Below are positions 1 through 8,728 of a DNA stretch of 64,000 nt, in pieces. Position 1 is the stretch's first letter. Each line of letters opens with the position of its first letter. The DNA lies in assembly GCF_000969415.1 (NCBI RefSeq), contig NZ_JZEX01000179.1:30633-94632 (forward strand), written 5' to 3'. Both the position numbers and the translations under genes were made by a program. The stretch is from Devosia geojensis (lineage in GTDB: Bacteria > Pseudomonadota > Alphaproteobacteria > Rhizobiales > Devosiaceae). The notes below the pieces were generated by a model. It was not told the origin of the DNA, did not search any database, and saw nothing but the letters and a program-made list of their open reading frames with translations.

Positions 1-1
1 T

Positions 2-808
2 TCGATCATGCTGAGCCTGCGCGGCATCCGCGTCAGCGGGGGCGGCCTCGGGCGGCGCGAGGAGGTGTTCGTCGGGCTTGCCAACTACTGGACGGCGCTG
101 ACCAATGCCGAATTGTGGGCCGGGTTCGGGCGGATGCTGACGGTCGGCATCATCACCGTACCGCTGATCCTCGGCTTTGCCCTCCTCTTCGCGCTGATGC
201 TCGACGTGCCGCGGGTGCGCTTTGCGCGCTTCTCGCGCATCGCCATCTTCGTGCCCTATGCCGTGCCGGGCGTCATCGCGTCGCTGATGTGGGGGTTCAT
301 CTATCTGCCCGGCGTCAGCCCCATCCGCGAGATCGCCGCCAATCTCGGCCTGCCGCAGCCCGATTTCTTCACCCGCGATTCGGTCTACTGGTCGATCTCC
401 AACATCGTCATCTGGGGCGGGGTGGGCTTCAACATGGTCATCCTCTTCACGGCGCTGCGCGGCATTCCCGCCGACCTCTACGACGCGGCGCGCATCGACG
501 GCTGTAACGAGTGGCAGATCGCCCGGCACATCAAGCTGCCGCTCTTGCTGCCGGCGATCGTCCTCACCGGGCTCTTCTCGCTCATCGGCATGATCCAGCT
601 CTTTTCGGAGCCGACGACGCTGGAGCCACTGAGCAACGCGGTCTCGACCACCTGGGTGCCGATGATGCTGGTCTATCGCGACACCTTCGTCGCCCAGAGC
701 CTGCACGCGGGCGCCGCGACCTCGATCCTCATCGCCGTGCTGACGACATTCGCCTCGGTCGTCCTCTTCTGGATCACGCGCCGGCGCAGCCAGGGGGGAC
801 GGACATGA
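2..808 (+). CDS. Sugar ABC transporter permease, MalF type (5' end outside window)
   Basis: This is the inner-membrane permease of a CUT1-type carbohydrate importer and is truncated by the window edge. The frame is open to base 2, and the visible protein begins near FVGLANYW, which in this family lies after the first membrane helix, so that helix is upstream. About five hydrophobic segments remain. The cytoplasmic EAA loop that contacts the ATPase is visible as YDAARIDGCNEWQIARHI. It overlaps the next permease by ATGA, which indicates translational coupling. The binding protein and ATPase of this system are not in the visible part. The substrate is unknown; the DapA-family and reductase genes downstream suggest a sugar or sugar acid. 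Confidence 0.9.
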   Translation, partial: SIMLSLRGIRVSGGGLGRREEVFVGLANYWTALTNAELWAGFGRMLTVGIITVPLILGFALLFALMLDVPRVRFARFSRIAIFVPYAVPGVIASLMWGFIYLPGVSPIREIAANLGLPQPDFFTRDSVYWSISNIVIWGGVGFNMVILFTALRGIPADLYDAARIDGCNEWQIARHIKLPLLLPAIVLTGLFSLIGMIQLFSEPTTLEPLSNAVSTTWVPMMLVYRDTFVAQSLHAGAATSILIAVLTTFASVVLFWITRRRSQGGRT

Positions 809-1683
809 GCGCGTTCACCGACGGCAAGACCGCCCGCGCCGGAGTGCGGGGCGGCTCGGCCTGGATCCCGACCGTCATCCTCATCCTCGGCGCGCTCTAT
901 TGCCTGCTGCCGCTCTACTGGCTGGTGGCGGCGGCCAGCAAGCTGCCGGGCGAACTCTTCACCCTGCCCTCGTTCCTGCCCGGTTTCAGCGGCGGGCTCT
1001 GGGAGAATATCGCGAGCCTTACGAACTATCGCAGCGGGCGCTACTGGCTGTGGACCTGGAACTCGCTGATCTATGCCGGCGGGGGCGCGGCGCTCTCGAC
1101 CATGGTTTCGGCGATGGCGGGCTACGGGCTGGCCAAATACAACTTCGCCGGACGCGGGCTCGTCTTCGGGTTCCTCCTGGGGGCGGTGCTGATCCCCGGC
1201 GTGGTGCTCGCCGTGCCGCAATACCTGCTGATGAGCAAGCTCGGTCTCGCCAGCACCTACTGGTCGGTGCTGATCCCCTCGATCGTCTCGCCGCTCGGCA
1301 TCTATCTCTGCCGCGTCTACGCGGCGGCGGTCATTCCCGACGAACTGCTGGAGGCCGGAAGGATCGACGGGGCGAGCGAGGTGCGCATCTTCTTTTCCAT
1401 TGGCCTGGCGCCGATGATCCCCGGCCTCATCACCGTGTTCCTTTTGCAGTTCGTCGGCATCTGGAACAACTTCCTTTTGCCCTTCATCATGCTCGCCGAC
1501 GAAAGGCTCTTCCCGTTGACCGTCGGCCTCTACACCATGGTCAACCAGGGCACCGAGCAGCCGGGTGTCTATACCCTCATCATCACCGGCGCGCTCGTCT
1601 CCATCCTCCCCCTCATCGCCCTCTTCCTGCTGCTGCAGCGCTACTGGCGGCTCGACCTCATCTCCGGGTCGGTCAAGGGCTGA
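805..1683 (+). CDS. Sugar ABC transporter permease, MalG type
   Basis: Second inner-membrane permease of the same CUT1 importer, 292 residues, the usual length. The start is the ATG inside the ATGA overlap with the preceding permease; an in-frame extension farther upstream lies wholly inside that gene and is rejected. The first helix is near residues 15-40, and the EAA loop is seen as EAGRIDGASEVRIFFSIG in the second half, the position typical of MalG proteins. The stop is followed after 18 bases by the DapA-family gene, so these are one operon. The family and subunit role are clear; the substrate cannot be read from sequence. Confidence 0.92.
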   Translation: MSAFTDGKTARAGVRGGSAWIPTVILILGALYCLLPLYWLVAAASKLPGELFTLPSFLPGFSGGLWENIASLTNYRSGRYWLWTWNSLIYAGGGAALSTMVSAMAGYGLAKYNFAGRGLVFGFLLGAVLIPGVVLAVPQYLLMSKLGLASTYWSVLIPSIVSPLGIYLCRVYAAAVIPDELLEAGRIDGASEVRIFFSIGLAPMIPGLITVFLLQFVGIWNNFLLPFIMLADERLFPLTVGLYTMVNQGTEQPGVYTLIITGALVSILPLIALFLLLQRYWRLDLISGSVKG

Positions 1684-1701
1684 ACCCAAAGGAAACCAAG
1701 A

Positions 1702-2658
1702 ATGTCCAAGGACCTCATCCCCAACGGCGCCTGGCCGGTTATGCTGACGCCGTTCCTTACCGACCGGTCCATCGACTGGGTCGGCGTCGACCGGCTGGTC
1801 GACTACTACGCGGCGGCGGGTGTCGCCGGAATCTTCACCGTCTGCCTGTCGAGCGAGATCTACCAGATGAGCCCGCAGGAGCGCCTCGAGCTCGCCCGCC
1901 GGGTGGTGAAGCGCGCCAACGGGCGCGTGCCGGTCATCGCATCGGCGGTCGCTGGAGCTTCGCCCGAGAGCCAGGCCGAAGCGGTCAAGGCCATGGCCGA
2001 TACCGGCGTTGCCGCCGTCGTGCTGCTGCCCTGCCTCATCGCGGGGGAAGGCGAAGGGGACGACGTGTGGCGGACGCGCGTCGAGGCGATCCTTGCCGGG
2101 ACGGGGAACATCCCCCTCGGCTTCTACGAGTGCCCGCGGCCCTACAAGCGCGGCGTCTCGCCCGAAAACCTCGGCTGGGCGGCGCGCGCCGGGCGCGTGC
2201 TCTTCCACAAGGACACCTGCCACGACCTCGACCTGATGCGCGAAAAGCTCAAGGCCGTTGCCGATACCGGGCTCAAGTTCTTCAATACGCAGATGGGCAC
2301 GCTGATCGAGACGCTCGACGCGGGCGGACACGGCTTTTCGAGCTATGCGGCCAACCTCTATCCCGAGCTCGTGCAGTGGCTGTCGACCAATCACGCCGCC
2401 GACCGGGCGCAGGCGCTGCGCGTGCAGCAGCTCCTCGCCATCGCCGAGCATGCGATCAACGCCAAATATCCGGCTTCGGCCAAGTTCTTCGTTGCGCAGA
2501 ACGCCGGCGTCGAGATCGCGACGACCTGCCGCTCGATCTACGACAGCCTCAGCCGGCATGACGAGCTGCCGTTGCTCGCGCTCATCGATTATGTGAAGAG
2601 CCTCGACCTGCCGGTCGACATCGTCAGCCTCGCGACGGCGCTTCGAAAAAGCGCATAA
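1702..2658 (+). CDS. DapA-family (dihydrodipicolinate synthase-like) aldolase/dehydratase
   Basis: A 318-residue Schiff-base-forming TIM-barrel lyase. The expected catalytic lysine is K170 in LFHKDT and the family tyrosine is Y142 in GFYECP. The start has AAAGGA about 6 bases upstream. The region around the tyrosine (FYECPRPYKR) differs from housekeeping DapA. Together with its place behind a sugar importer, this argues for a catabolic 2-keto-3-deoxy sugar-acid aldolase or dehydratase rather than lysine synthesis. This part is inference: the family includes aldolases, dehydratases, deaminases and N-acetylneuraminate lyases that cannot be separated by eye. Confidence 0.88.
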   Translation: MSKDLIPNGAWPVMLTPFLTDRSIDWVGVDRLVDYYAAAGVAGIFTVCLSSEIYQMSPQERLELARRVVKRANGRVPVIASAVAGASPESQAEAVKAMADTGVAAVVLLPCLIAGEGEGDDVWRTRVEAILAGTGNIPLGFYECPRPYKRGVSPENLGWAARAGRVLFHKDTCHDLDLMREKLKAVADTGLKFFNTQMGTLIETLDAGGHGFSSYAANLYPELVQWLSTNHAADRAQALRVQQLLAIAEHAINAKYPASAKFFVAQNAGVEIATTCRSIYDSLSRHDELPLLALIDYVKSLDLPVDIVSLATALRKSA

Positions 2659-2699
2659 GAGCTCCGGCACTTCCCAGCTTTCAACAACCAGGACAAGCC

Positions 2700-3734
2700 A
2701 TGACCTATCGCGCGGCCGCGAGCCGTTACGACTCCATGCCCTATCGCACCGCCGGACGCAGCGGCCTCAAGCTCCCCGCCATCAGCCTCGGCCTCTGGCA
2801 GAACTTCGGCGGCACGCGCGACTACCCGTCGGCGTTCGCGATCCTCGGCGCCGCGTTTGATGCCGGCATCACGCACTTCGACCTCGCCAACAACTACGGC
2901 CCCCCGCCGGGCGCAGCCGAGGAGCTGTTCGGTCAGGTGATGGCGCGCGATTTCCGGCCCTATCGCGACGAGATCATCGTCTCCAGCAAGGCCGGCTATC
3001 GCATGTGGGAAGGACCCTATGGCGAGTGGGGCAGCCGCAAGAACCTGACCGCAAGCTGCGACCAGAGCCTCAGGCGCCTGGGGCTCGACTATGTCGACGT
3101 CTTCTATTCCCACCGCTACGATCCCGTCACGCCGCTCGAAGAGACGATGGGCGCACTTGCCGACATCGTGCGGCAAGGCAAGGCGCTCCATGTGGGTATT
3201 TCCAACTATCCGCAGTCCGAGACCCGCGCGGCGCAGGCCATGCTCCAAAAACTCGGCACGCCCTGCGTGCTGCATCAGCCGAGCTATTCGATGCTCAACC
3301 GCTGGATCGAGGCGGACGGCACGATCGATGCGTGCGGAGAGCTCGGCATCGGCATGATCGCGTTTTCGCCGCTGGCCCAAGGCGTACTCTCGGGCAAGTA
3401 CAACACCGGCGACACGCAGGGCGCGCGCGGGGTGAGCAACAACCCGTTCCTCAAGGCCGCCGAGATCAAGCCCGAGACGCTCAACGCCGTCGACGCCCTG
3501 GCGAAGATCGCCGCGGCGAGCGGGCAGAGCCTGCCGCAACTGGCGCTCGCCTGGGTGCTGCGCCGGCGCGAGATCACCTCGGCGCTGATCGGCGTGCGCA
3601 CGCTCGAACAGCTCCACGACAACCTTGGCGCCCTCGCGCGCCTCGATTTCTCGCCAGAGGAACTCGAGGCGATCGACAAGGCCACCGCAGGCGGACGCTC
3701 GGACGCCAGGCCCTCCTGGCAAGCGGCGCGTTAG
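2700..3734 (+). CDS. Aldo/keto reductase, YghZ/MgrA-like
   Basis: A 344-residue NADPH-dependent aldo/keto reductase. The catalytic tetrad is readable as D61, Y66, K97 and H138 (FDLANNYG, SSKAGY, YSHRYD). The insertion around PYGEWGSRKNL and the overall pattern resemble the YghZ / L-glyceraldehyde-3-phosphate reductase branch and the related potassium-channel beta-subunit fold. It is the last gene of the first operon, 41 bases after the DapA-family gene. A plausible role is reducing the aldehyde released by the upstream aldolase, but this is inference. It ends 20 bases before the convergent glycosidase gene. Confidence 0.88.
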   Translation: MTYRAAASRYDSMPYRTAGRSGLKLPAISLGLWQNFGGTRDYPSAFAILGAAFDAGITHFDLANNYGPPPGAAEELFGQVMARDFRPYRDEIIVSSKAGYRMWEGPYGEWGSRKNLTASCDQSLRRLGLDYVDVFYSHRYDPVTPLEETMGALADIVRQGKALHVGISNYPQSETRAAQAMLQKLGTPCVLHQPSYSMLNRWIEADGTIDACGELGIGMIAFSPLAQGVLSGKYNTGDTQGARGVSNNPFLKAAEIKPETLNAVDALAKIAAASGQSLPQLALAWVLRRREITSALIGVRTLEQLHDNLGALARLDFSPEELEAIDKATAGGRSDARPSWQAAR

Positions 3735-3747
3735 CCGGCCCAAGTGC

Positions 3748-3769
3748 CGCCCGCTCAGTCGAGCGGGCG
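3748..3769. terminator. Hairpin between convergent genes
   Basis: A 9-bp perfect stem (CGCCCGCTC / GAGCGGGCG) with the loop AGTC lies between the aldo/keto reductase stop and the end of the convergent glycosidase; it includes the glycosidase stop codon. It has no clear T-run on either side, so it may be a weak bidirectional terminator or an RNA 3' end. Confidence 0.45.
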
Positions 3770-5269
3770 TACGCGGATGGCGAGGTAGGGCTTGCCGGGC
3801 AGCTCGACGGCGAAGGCGGCGTCGGGCCTTCTCGGCCGGACGATCGCGCCGTGGCGGGTGGGATGGTTTTCCGGGGCGGGGACGATCTTTGCCGGCGTCA
3901 CCGTCATGTTCCAGGTGTCGATGAGATCGACCGCATAGCGCCGGTCGTCCTGGGGCAGGCCCGCCGCCCAGATGACCGGCTGGTGCTCGCCGAAATAGAT
4001 GTAGGTGACGTCGCCGTCGCGGGCGCCGGAGATGCGGTTCCAGGGGAAGCCCGTCGCACGTTCGATGGGCTCCAGGCCGTGGGTGACGTCCTCTTCGAGA
4101 AGGTCACGCAGGAACCCGATCCGCTTCCAGGCCTCGCCGTGCAGCTCGCCGCCCTTGGCCCACCAGATGAGGTCCTGCGGGTGGCTGTAGGTCTCGCCAT
4201 GCCCGGCATAGCCGCCGCGCATCAGCGTCGTCCAGAAGCGGTGCGTCAGCTCGCCGGCAGAGATGTTGCCCCAGCACTGGATGATATTACCCTCATATTC
4301 CGGCTCGTCGTTGACGACGGGCTTGCCGTAGTCGGCGCGCCATTCGGGAGTGCGCTTGACGTCCCAGTTCTGGATGCAGACATGGGTGACCCAGGGCTTC
4401 CTGTGATCGTAGTTGGCGGCAGGATCGCCGTTGTGGATGGAGCGCAGGTGGCCGTAAGGGTCGTTCTCCTCGATGATATGGAAATAGCGCTCCCACTGGT
4501 GGAGCGGCTTGGTATCGAGGAGGAAGTCGTACTCGTTGGCGAGCGCCCACCAGACATTGCGGTAGGCGGCGAGGCGTGCGGTGAGGTAAGCGACGTAGCG
4601 GTAGTCCTGCTCTTCGCTCATGTCGCAATAGCCCCAGCGGTCGTAGGGATGGAAGATGATGATGTCGGCCTCGATGCCGAGCTCGCCCAGCGCCTTCACC
4701 TGGTTCTCGAAGTGGCGGAAGCTTTCCGGATTCGGCCGGTCGAAATCGAGCTTGCCGTCGGCGCCGGGCTGGTAGACGTCGTGCAGCGGCTCGTTGACGT
4801 TGTAGGGGTAGTCCTTGGGAAAGACGCCCATGCGGATCTTGTTGAAGCGCGTCTTCTTCAGCGTCGCGAGCGTCTTTTGCTGCTCGGCGAGCGGCTGATG
4901 GGTCCAGGCATAGCAGGTGGTGCCGAAGGAGAGGTACGGCGTGCCATCGGCATAGGCGAAGTGGAACTTGTTGGCGACCCGCACGGGTCCATGGACCTCC
5001 GGCCGGGCGGGCGTGACGGTAAAGGCGCCGGACTTACCGTCTAGTTCTGCCACGTTGGAGCGGGTCGAAAAGCTCCACTCGCCTTCGTTGTCGGGCATGA
5101 AGCGCAGCTTGTAGACGCCACCGCCATCGTAGAACCCGGGCACCCGCACGACCCGGCCGTGCTGGCGGAAGAACCCATCGAGGGTGACGTCGAGAAAGGG
5201 ATTGCCGCCGGCCGGACCGGCAAGGCTCGCCTCGTACACATCCCATTTGGCGACGCTGGTGTTCGTCAT
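3755..5269 (-). CDS. DUF5060/DUF4038 (apiosidase-like, GH140-type) glycosidase, copy 1
   Basis: A 504-residue protein with an N-terminal beta-sandwich (about 1-90, DUF5060-like, FYDGGGVYKLRFMPD). A DUF4038/apiosidase-like TIM barrel follows (about 100-420), then a C-terminal beta domain (DUF5605-like). Clan-A-type catalytic acids are visible: the NE pair N245-E246 in WALANEYDF and an acidic strand end at E322 in VNDEPEYEG. There is no signal peptide, so it should act in the cytoplasm on an imported glycoside. The chosen ATG at 5269 follows the previous gene by 14 bases; longer upstream frames lie inside that gene. The next gene is a paralogue. The family link to apiosidase is from recalled domain architecture; exact substrate is inferred. 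Confidence 0.82.
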   Translation of the reverse strand: MTNTSVAKWDVYEASLAGPAGGNPFLDVTLDGFFRQHGRVVRVPGFYDGGGVYKLRFMPDNEGEWSFSTRSNVAELDGKSGAFTVTPARPEVHGPVRVANKFHFAYADGTPYLSFGTTCYAWTHQPLAEQQKTLATLKKTRFNKIRMGVFPKDYPYNVNEPLHDVYQPGADGKLDFDRPNPESFRHFENQVKALGELGIEADIIIFHPYDRWGYCDMSEEQDYRYVAYLTARLAAYRNVWWALANEYDFLLDTKPLHQWERYFHIIEENDPYGHLRSIHNGDPAANYDHRKPWVTHVCIQNWDVKRTPEWRADYGKPVVNDEPEYEGNIIQCWGNISAGELTHRFWTTLMRGGYAGHGETYSHPQDLIWWAKGGELHGEAWKRIGFLRDLLEEDVTHGLEPIERATGFPWNRISGARDGDVTYIYFGEHQPVIWAAGLPQDDRRYAVDLIDTWNMTVTPAKIVPAPENHPTRHGAIVRPRRPDAAFAVELPGKPYLAIRVRPLD

Positions 5270-5283
5270 GGTGTTTTCTTCCC

Positions 5284-6876
5284 TCAGTTGTCGACGCGCG
5301 TCAGCAGCAGCGCCTGGTAGGGCTTTGGCGCGAAATGCAGCAGCTGGCCGCGCTCGACGTTGTCGGCGAGCGGGGTCTGCGTCATCTCCCAGGTATCGAT
5401 GAGCGTGGCCGCATAGCGCTCGCCGGGCGGTACGGCTGCAGCCACCTCGCCCGGCTGGTTCTGGCCGAAGTAGGTGAGGTAATAGCGGTGGGGCTGACCG
5501 GCGGTGGCGAAATGGGCGGGAACGCGGGACCAGTCCTCCTCTCCCGGCACGGGGGTGAAGAGACGGTTCATCAGCACCTTGTCCAGTCCGCCGGCCATCA
5601 TGACTTTGTAGGACCCGGTGTGCGGCATCGGGTCGAGCCCTTCGTCCGGCCCCTCCTCCAACAGACGCTTGAGGAACGCAATGCGCGCGATGCTCTCGCC
5701 GCGCAGAGAACCGCCCTTGGCCCACCAGATGACGTCGCCGGGGTTGCGGAAGGTCTCGCCGTGGGTGACGTAGCCGCCATTGACCGTGCCCTCCCAGAAG
5801 CGGTGCACCAGCTCGCGGCCGGAGATGTTGCCCCAGGCTTCGGCGATGTCGCCCTCGTAGCAGACCTCGTCCATGGAAACGGGCTTGCCGTATTGCTCGC
5901 GCCAGAGCGCCGAGCGCGCGGGATCGGGCCGCTGGATGCTGGCGTGGGTCACCTTGGGGTGGTTGTGATCATAGAAGGCGAAGCAGTTGTGGACGCCGAG
6001 CAGGTGCCCATAGGGGTCGTTGTCGGCCACCACATGGATGAGCCGATCCCAATCGGCCGGCGACTTGGCGGCCATGAGATCATATTCGTTGGCCATCGAC
6101 CACCAGACGTTGGGAAAGGCCGAAAGGCGCGCGACGAGGTATTTGAGATAGCGGTCGTCCTCGTCGGCGCTCATGCGCGCGAAGCCCCAGCGGTCATAGG
6201 GGTGGAGCACGATGAGGTCGGCCTCGACGCCGATCTGCGCCAACTGGGCGATGCGCTTTTCGAGGTGGCGGAAATAGCCGGGCTCGAAGCGCTCGAAATC
6301 GAACTCCCAGCCGCTGCCGGAGAACCCGCCGACCCACTTGCTCTCGCCCTTCTTCAGCAAGGGGAAAGGATACCGCTCGGGCTCGTTCTCGTTGTAGCGG
6401 TAGTGCTTGGGAAAGACACACATGCGAATCTTGGTGAAGGGCGCCTCGGCAAGGGTTGCCAGCGTCTCCTCCTCCAGCGCGTCGCCCTGCAGGTTCCACA
6501 CATAGGCGGTGGTGCCGATGTTGATGTAGCGGGTGCCGTCGGCATAGCGGAAATGATGGCGGTTGGAGACGCGCACGGGACCGTGGTGGCCGGGCCTGGC
6601 GGGCGCCACGTCGACGGTTCCCGTCGCACCGTCTAGCGCCGGGCTGTTGCTCCTCGTCTCGTAGGTCCATTGGCCGATGGCGTCGGGCAGGAAGCGGATC
6701 CTGTAGATGCCGTCGCCGTCATAGAAGCCTGTCACCCGCACCCGCCGATCGCCCCGGCGGAAGACGGCGCCGAGCTCGACGTCGCGGAACGGATTGCCCT
6801 GCGAAGGGCCGGAAAGCGTGAGCTCGAACGTCGCCCACAGCGACGCGGCGCCGTTGGCGGTGGCGGTATCGGTCAT
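5284..6876 (-). CDS. DUF5060/DUF4038 (apiosidase-like, GH140-type) glycosidase, copy 2
   Basis: A 530-residue paralogue of the following gene with the same three-part layout: N-terminal beta-sandwich (GFYDGDGIYRIRFLPD), TIM barrel, C-terminal beta domain. The NE pair is N263-E264 in SMANEYDL and the second acid is E337 in SMDEVCYEG. It carries an insertion around residues 165-195 (PLLKKGESKWVGGFSGSG) that copy 1 replaces with a shorter loop, so substrate or linkage preference probably differs. It has no signal peptide. The start at 6876 gives MTDTATANGA; an upstream in-frame ATG would run into the preceding ATPase gene region. It lies 53 bases after the importer ATPase, in the same operon. 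Confidence 0.82.
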   Translation of the reverse strand: MTDTATANGAASLWATFELTLSGPSQGNPFRDVELGAVFRRGDRRVRVTGFYDGDGIYRIRFLPDAIGQWTYETRSNSPALDGATGTVDVAPARPGHHGPVRVSNRHHFRYADGTRYINIGTTAYVWNLQGDALEEETLATLAEAPFTKIRMCVFPKHYRYNENEPERYPFPLLKKGESKWVGGFSGSGWEFDFERFEPGYFRHLEKRIAQLAQIGVEADLIVLHPYDRWGFARMSADEDDRYLKYLVARLSAFPNVWWSMANEYDLMAAKSPADWDRLIHVVADNDPYGHLLGVHNCFAFYDHNHPKVTHASIQRPDPARSALWREQYGKPVSMDEVCYEGDIAEAWGNISGRELVHRFWEGTVNGGYVTHGETFRNPGDVIWWAKGGSLRGESIARIAFLKRLLEEGPDEGLDPMPHTGSYKVMMAGGLDKVLMNRLFTPVPGEEDWSRVPAHFATAGQPHRYYLTYFGQNQPGEVAAAVPPGERYAATLIDTWEMTQTPLADNVERGQLLHFAPKPYQALLLTRVDN

Positions 6877-6929
6877 TTCTTTTATCCCGTAGCTAGTGGC
6901 GGGCAGGACCCGCCGGCAACAAACGACTT

Positions 6930-7760
6930 TCAATGAGGCGCCGCGGCCGCCTTGCGCGGCCGCCAGCGGGAGCGGGTGGTGGGAATGGATCCGAGCAGCA
7001 GGCGCGTATAGGCGTGCTGAGGGTTGGACATCACGTCGCGGGCGGCACCGAACTCGACGACCTGCCCCTTGTTCATCACCGCCACGAAGTCGGAGATGTA
7101 GTAGGCGGTGGCCAGATCATGGGTGATGTAGAGGAAGCTGCGGCCGGCCTCGTCGCGCAGACGCTTGAAGAGGTTGATGATGATCATGCGGCGCGACGCG
7201 TCGATCATGCTCACCGGCTCGTCGGCGACGATGAGGCTGGGCTGCGGGATCAGCGCGCGGGCAATGGAGACGCGCTGCAGCTCGCCGCCGGAGAACTGAT
7301 TGGTGTATTTGCCCACGACATCGGCGAATTCCAACCCGACCGAGGCCAGCGCCTGTTCGACCGCCGCTTCAGCGGCCTGGCCGCGAAGGCCAGCCACCCG
7401 GTCGGCGGTCTCGAAAAGGTAGGCATCGACCGTGCGGTAGCGGCTGAAGGCCTCGAACGGGTTCTGGAAGATCGGCTGGATGGAAGAGAGGAACTCGCGC
7501 TTGCCGGGCTGCGCTCCGCGCCCCGCGACCACCTTGTCGTAGACGATGGCGCGCCCGGACGTCGGCTCGACGAGGCGCAGCAGCGTCTTGGCGAGCGTCG
7601 TCTTGCCGCTGCCGGATTCGCCGACCACGGCGATGATGACCGGATTGTCGCTCTCGACGCTGATGTCGACATCGTTCAAGGCCTGGATGGTCCTGGCGCG
7701 CCCGAAGCTGCCGAGGCGGTAGACCTTGTTGAGGCCCTCGGTCCTGAGGATCACTGCCAT
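6930..7760 (-). CDS. Opp/Dpp-type ABC transporter ATPase, OppF-like
   Basis: A 276-residue nucleotide-binding subunit. Walker A is GESGSGKTT, the signature is QFSGGELQR and Walker B is LIVADEPVS. It lacks the C-terminal cysteine-rich extension usual in OppF and is about 40 residues shorter, so it may be a specialised oligosaccharide-type importer rather than a peptide one. The start MAVILRTEG overlaps the end of the OppD-like gene by 10 bases. Downstream are the two apiosidase-like genes. The cargo is therefore inferred to be a glycoside, as for other Opp-family sugar importers. Confidence 0.9.
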   Translation of the reverse strand: MAVILRTEGLNKVYRLGSFGRARTIQALNDVDISVESDNPVIIAVVGESGSGKTTLAKTLLRLVEPTSGRAIVYDKVVAGRGAQPGKREFLSSIQPIFQNPFEAFSRYRTVDAYLFETADRVAGLRGQAAEAAVEQALASVGLEFADVVGKYTNQFSGGELQRVSIARALIPQPSLIVADEPVSMIDASRRMIIINLFKRLRDEAGRSFLYITHDLATAYYISDFVAVMNKGQVVEFGAARDVMSNPQHAYTRLLLGSIPTTRSRWRPRKAAAAPH

Positions 7761-8728
7761 TGGACGCCTCCCGACGGCATCTCGGCGCCGGCATAGTGGC
7801 AGGCGGCGAAGTGGCCGGGCCGGTGTTCGACGAGCACCGGCTCCTCGACGCGGCAGCGATCGGTGGCGAACGGGCAGCGGTCGGCGAAGCGGCAGCCGCG
7901 CAGCTCCCCCCAAAGGCTCGGCGGGCGGCCCGGAATCCCGTCCCGCGCGCGATCGTCGCCGATGGTCGGCAGCGAGCTGATCAGCATGCGCGTATAGGGG
8001 TGGAGCGGCGCCTCGAAGACGCTGTCGCTGTCGCCATATTCCACGGCCTTGGCCGCGTACATGATGAGCATGCGATGGGTGACCTGGTAGTGGACGCCCA
8101 TGTCATGGGAGACGAGGACGATGGTGTTGCCCATCTCCTCCTGCAGCTCCATGAGGAGCATGAGGATCTCCTTTTGCACCACCACGTCGAGGGCGGTGGT
8201 CGGCTCGTCGGCGAGGATCAGCTCAGGCTGGAAGAAGGTCGCCATGGCGATCATCATGCGCTGGCGCATGCCGCCCGAAAGCTGGTGCGGGTAGGCATCG
8301 AGCGCCTCGGCGGGAAGGCCGAGCTTGCCGATATAGGCCCGCACCTGCTCGAGCACGCGGCGCTTGTCCGGATCGTTGCCGGGAAAATCGATGAACTGCT
8401 GACTGATGCGGATGACCGGGTTCAGCGAATTCATCGAGCTCTGCGGCACATAGGAGACGCGGCGGAACCACTCCTGCTGCACGGTATGGCTGGTGACGGG
8501 CGCGCCGCGCCGGTCGACAAAGCCATATTCGATGGAGCCCGACGCGAGGGTCATGGGTGAAAGGATGTCGCCATAGAGGACCTTCATCAGGGTCGACTTG
8601 CCGCAACCGGACTCCCCGGCGACGCCCAGGATGCAGCCATCGGGGATCTCGATGGTGACGCCGTCGACGGCGTTGATGGAGCCGCGCCCGGTGCGATAGC
8701 TGGCAACGACGTTGTTGAGGCGGATCAT
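7751..8728 (-). CDS. Opp/Dpp-type ABC transporter ATPase, OppD-like
   Basis: A 325-residue nucleotide-binding subunit with Walker [10 protein letters not shown], signature QLSGGMRQR and Walker B LILADEPTT. It keeps the C-terminal cysteine-containing region (FADRCPFATDRCRVEE) typical of oligopeptide-type importers, which its partner ATPase has lost. Its ATG overlaps the stop of the upstream permease as ATGA. It energises the two permeases encoded just upstream. Confidence 0.92.
   Translation of the reverse strand: MIRLNNVVASYRTGRGSINAVDGVTIEIPDGCILGVAGESGCGKSTLMKVLYGDILSPMTLASGSIEYGFVDRRGAPVTSHTVQQEWFRRVSYVPQSSMNSLNPVIRISQQFIDFPGNDPDKRRVLEQVRAYIGKLGLPAEALDAYPHQLSGGMRQRMMIAMATFFQPELILADEPTTALDVVVQKEILMLLMELQEEMGNTIVLVSHDMGVHYQVTHRMLIMYAAKAVEYGDSDSVFEAPLHPYTRMLISSLPTIGDDRARDGIPGRPPSLWGELRGCRFADRCPFATDRCRVEEPVLVEHRPGHFAACHYAGAEMPSGGVQWQ

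Noticed and set aside
1702..2658. Housekeeping dihydrodipicolinate synthase (dapA) for lysine synthesis
   Set aside because: Three DapA-family genes in the window all lie in catabolic operons and differ from one another; none has a lysine-pathway context.
3005..5044. Long open frames antisense or out of frame to real genes (also near 14885-17911, 16425-19577, 39076-42117, 673-2670)
   Set aside because: High GC makes long spurious frames common. These have arginine-, alanine- and glycine-rich sequence without domains and lie over clear genes.
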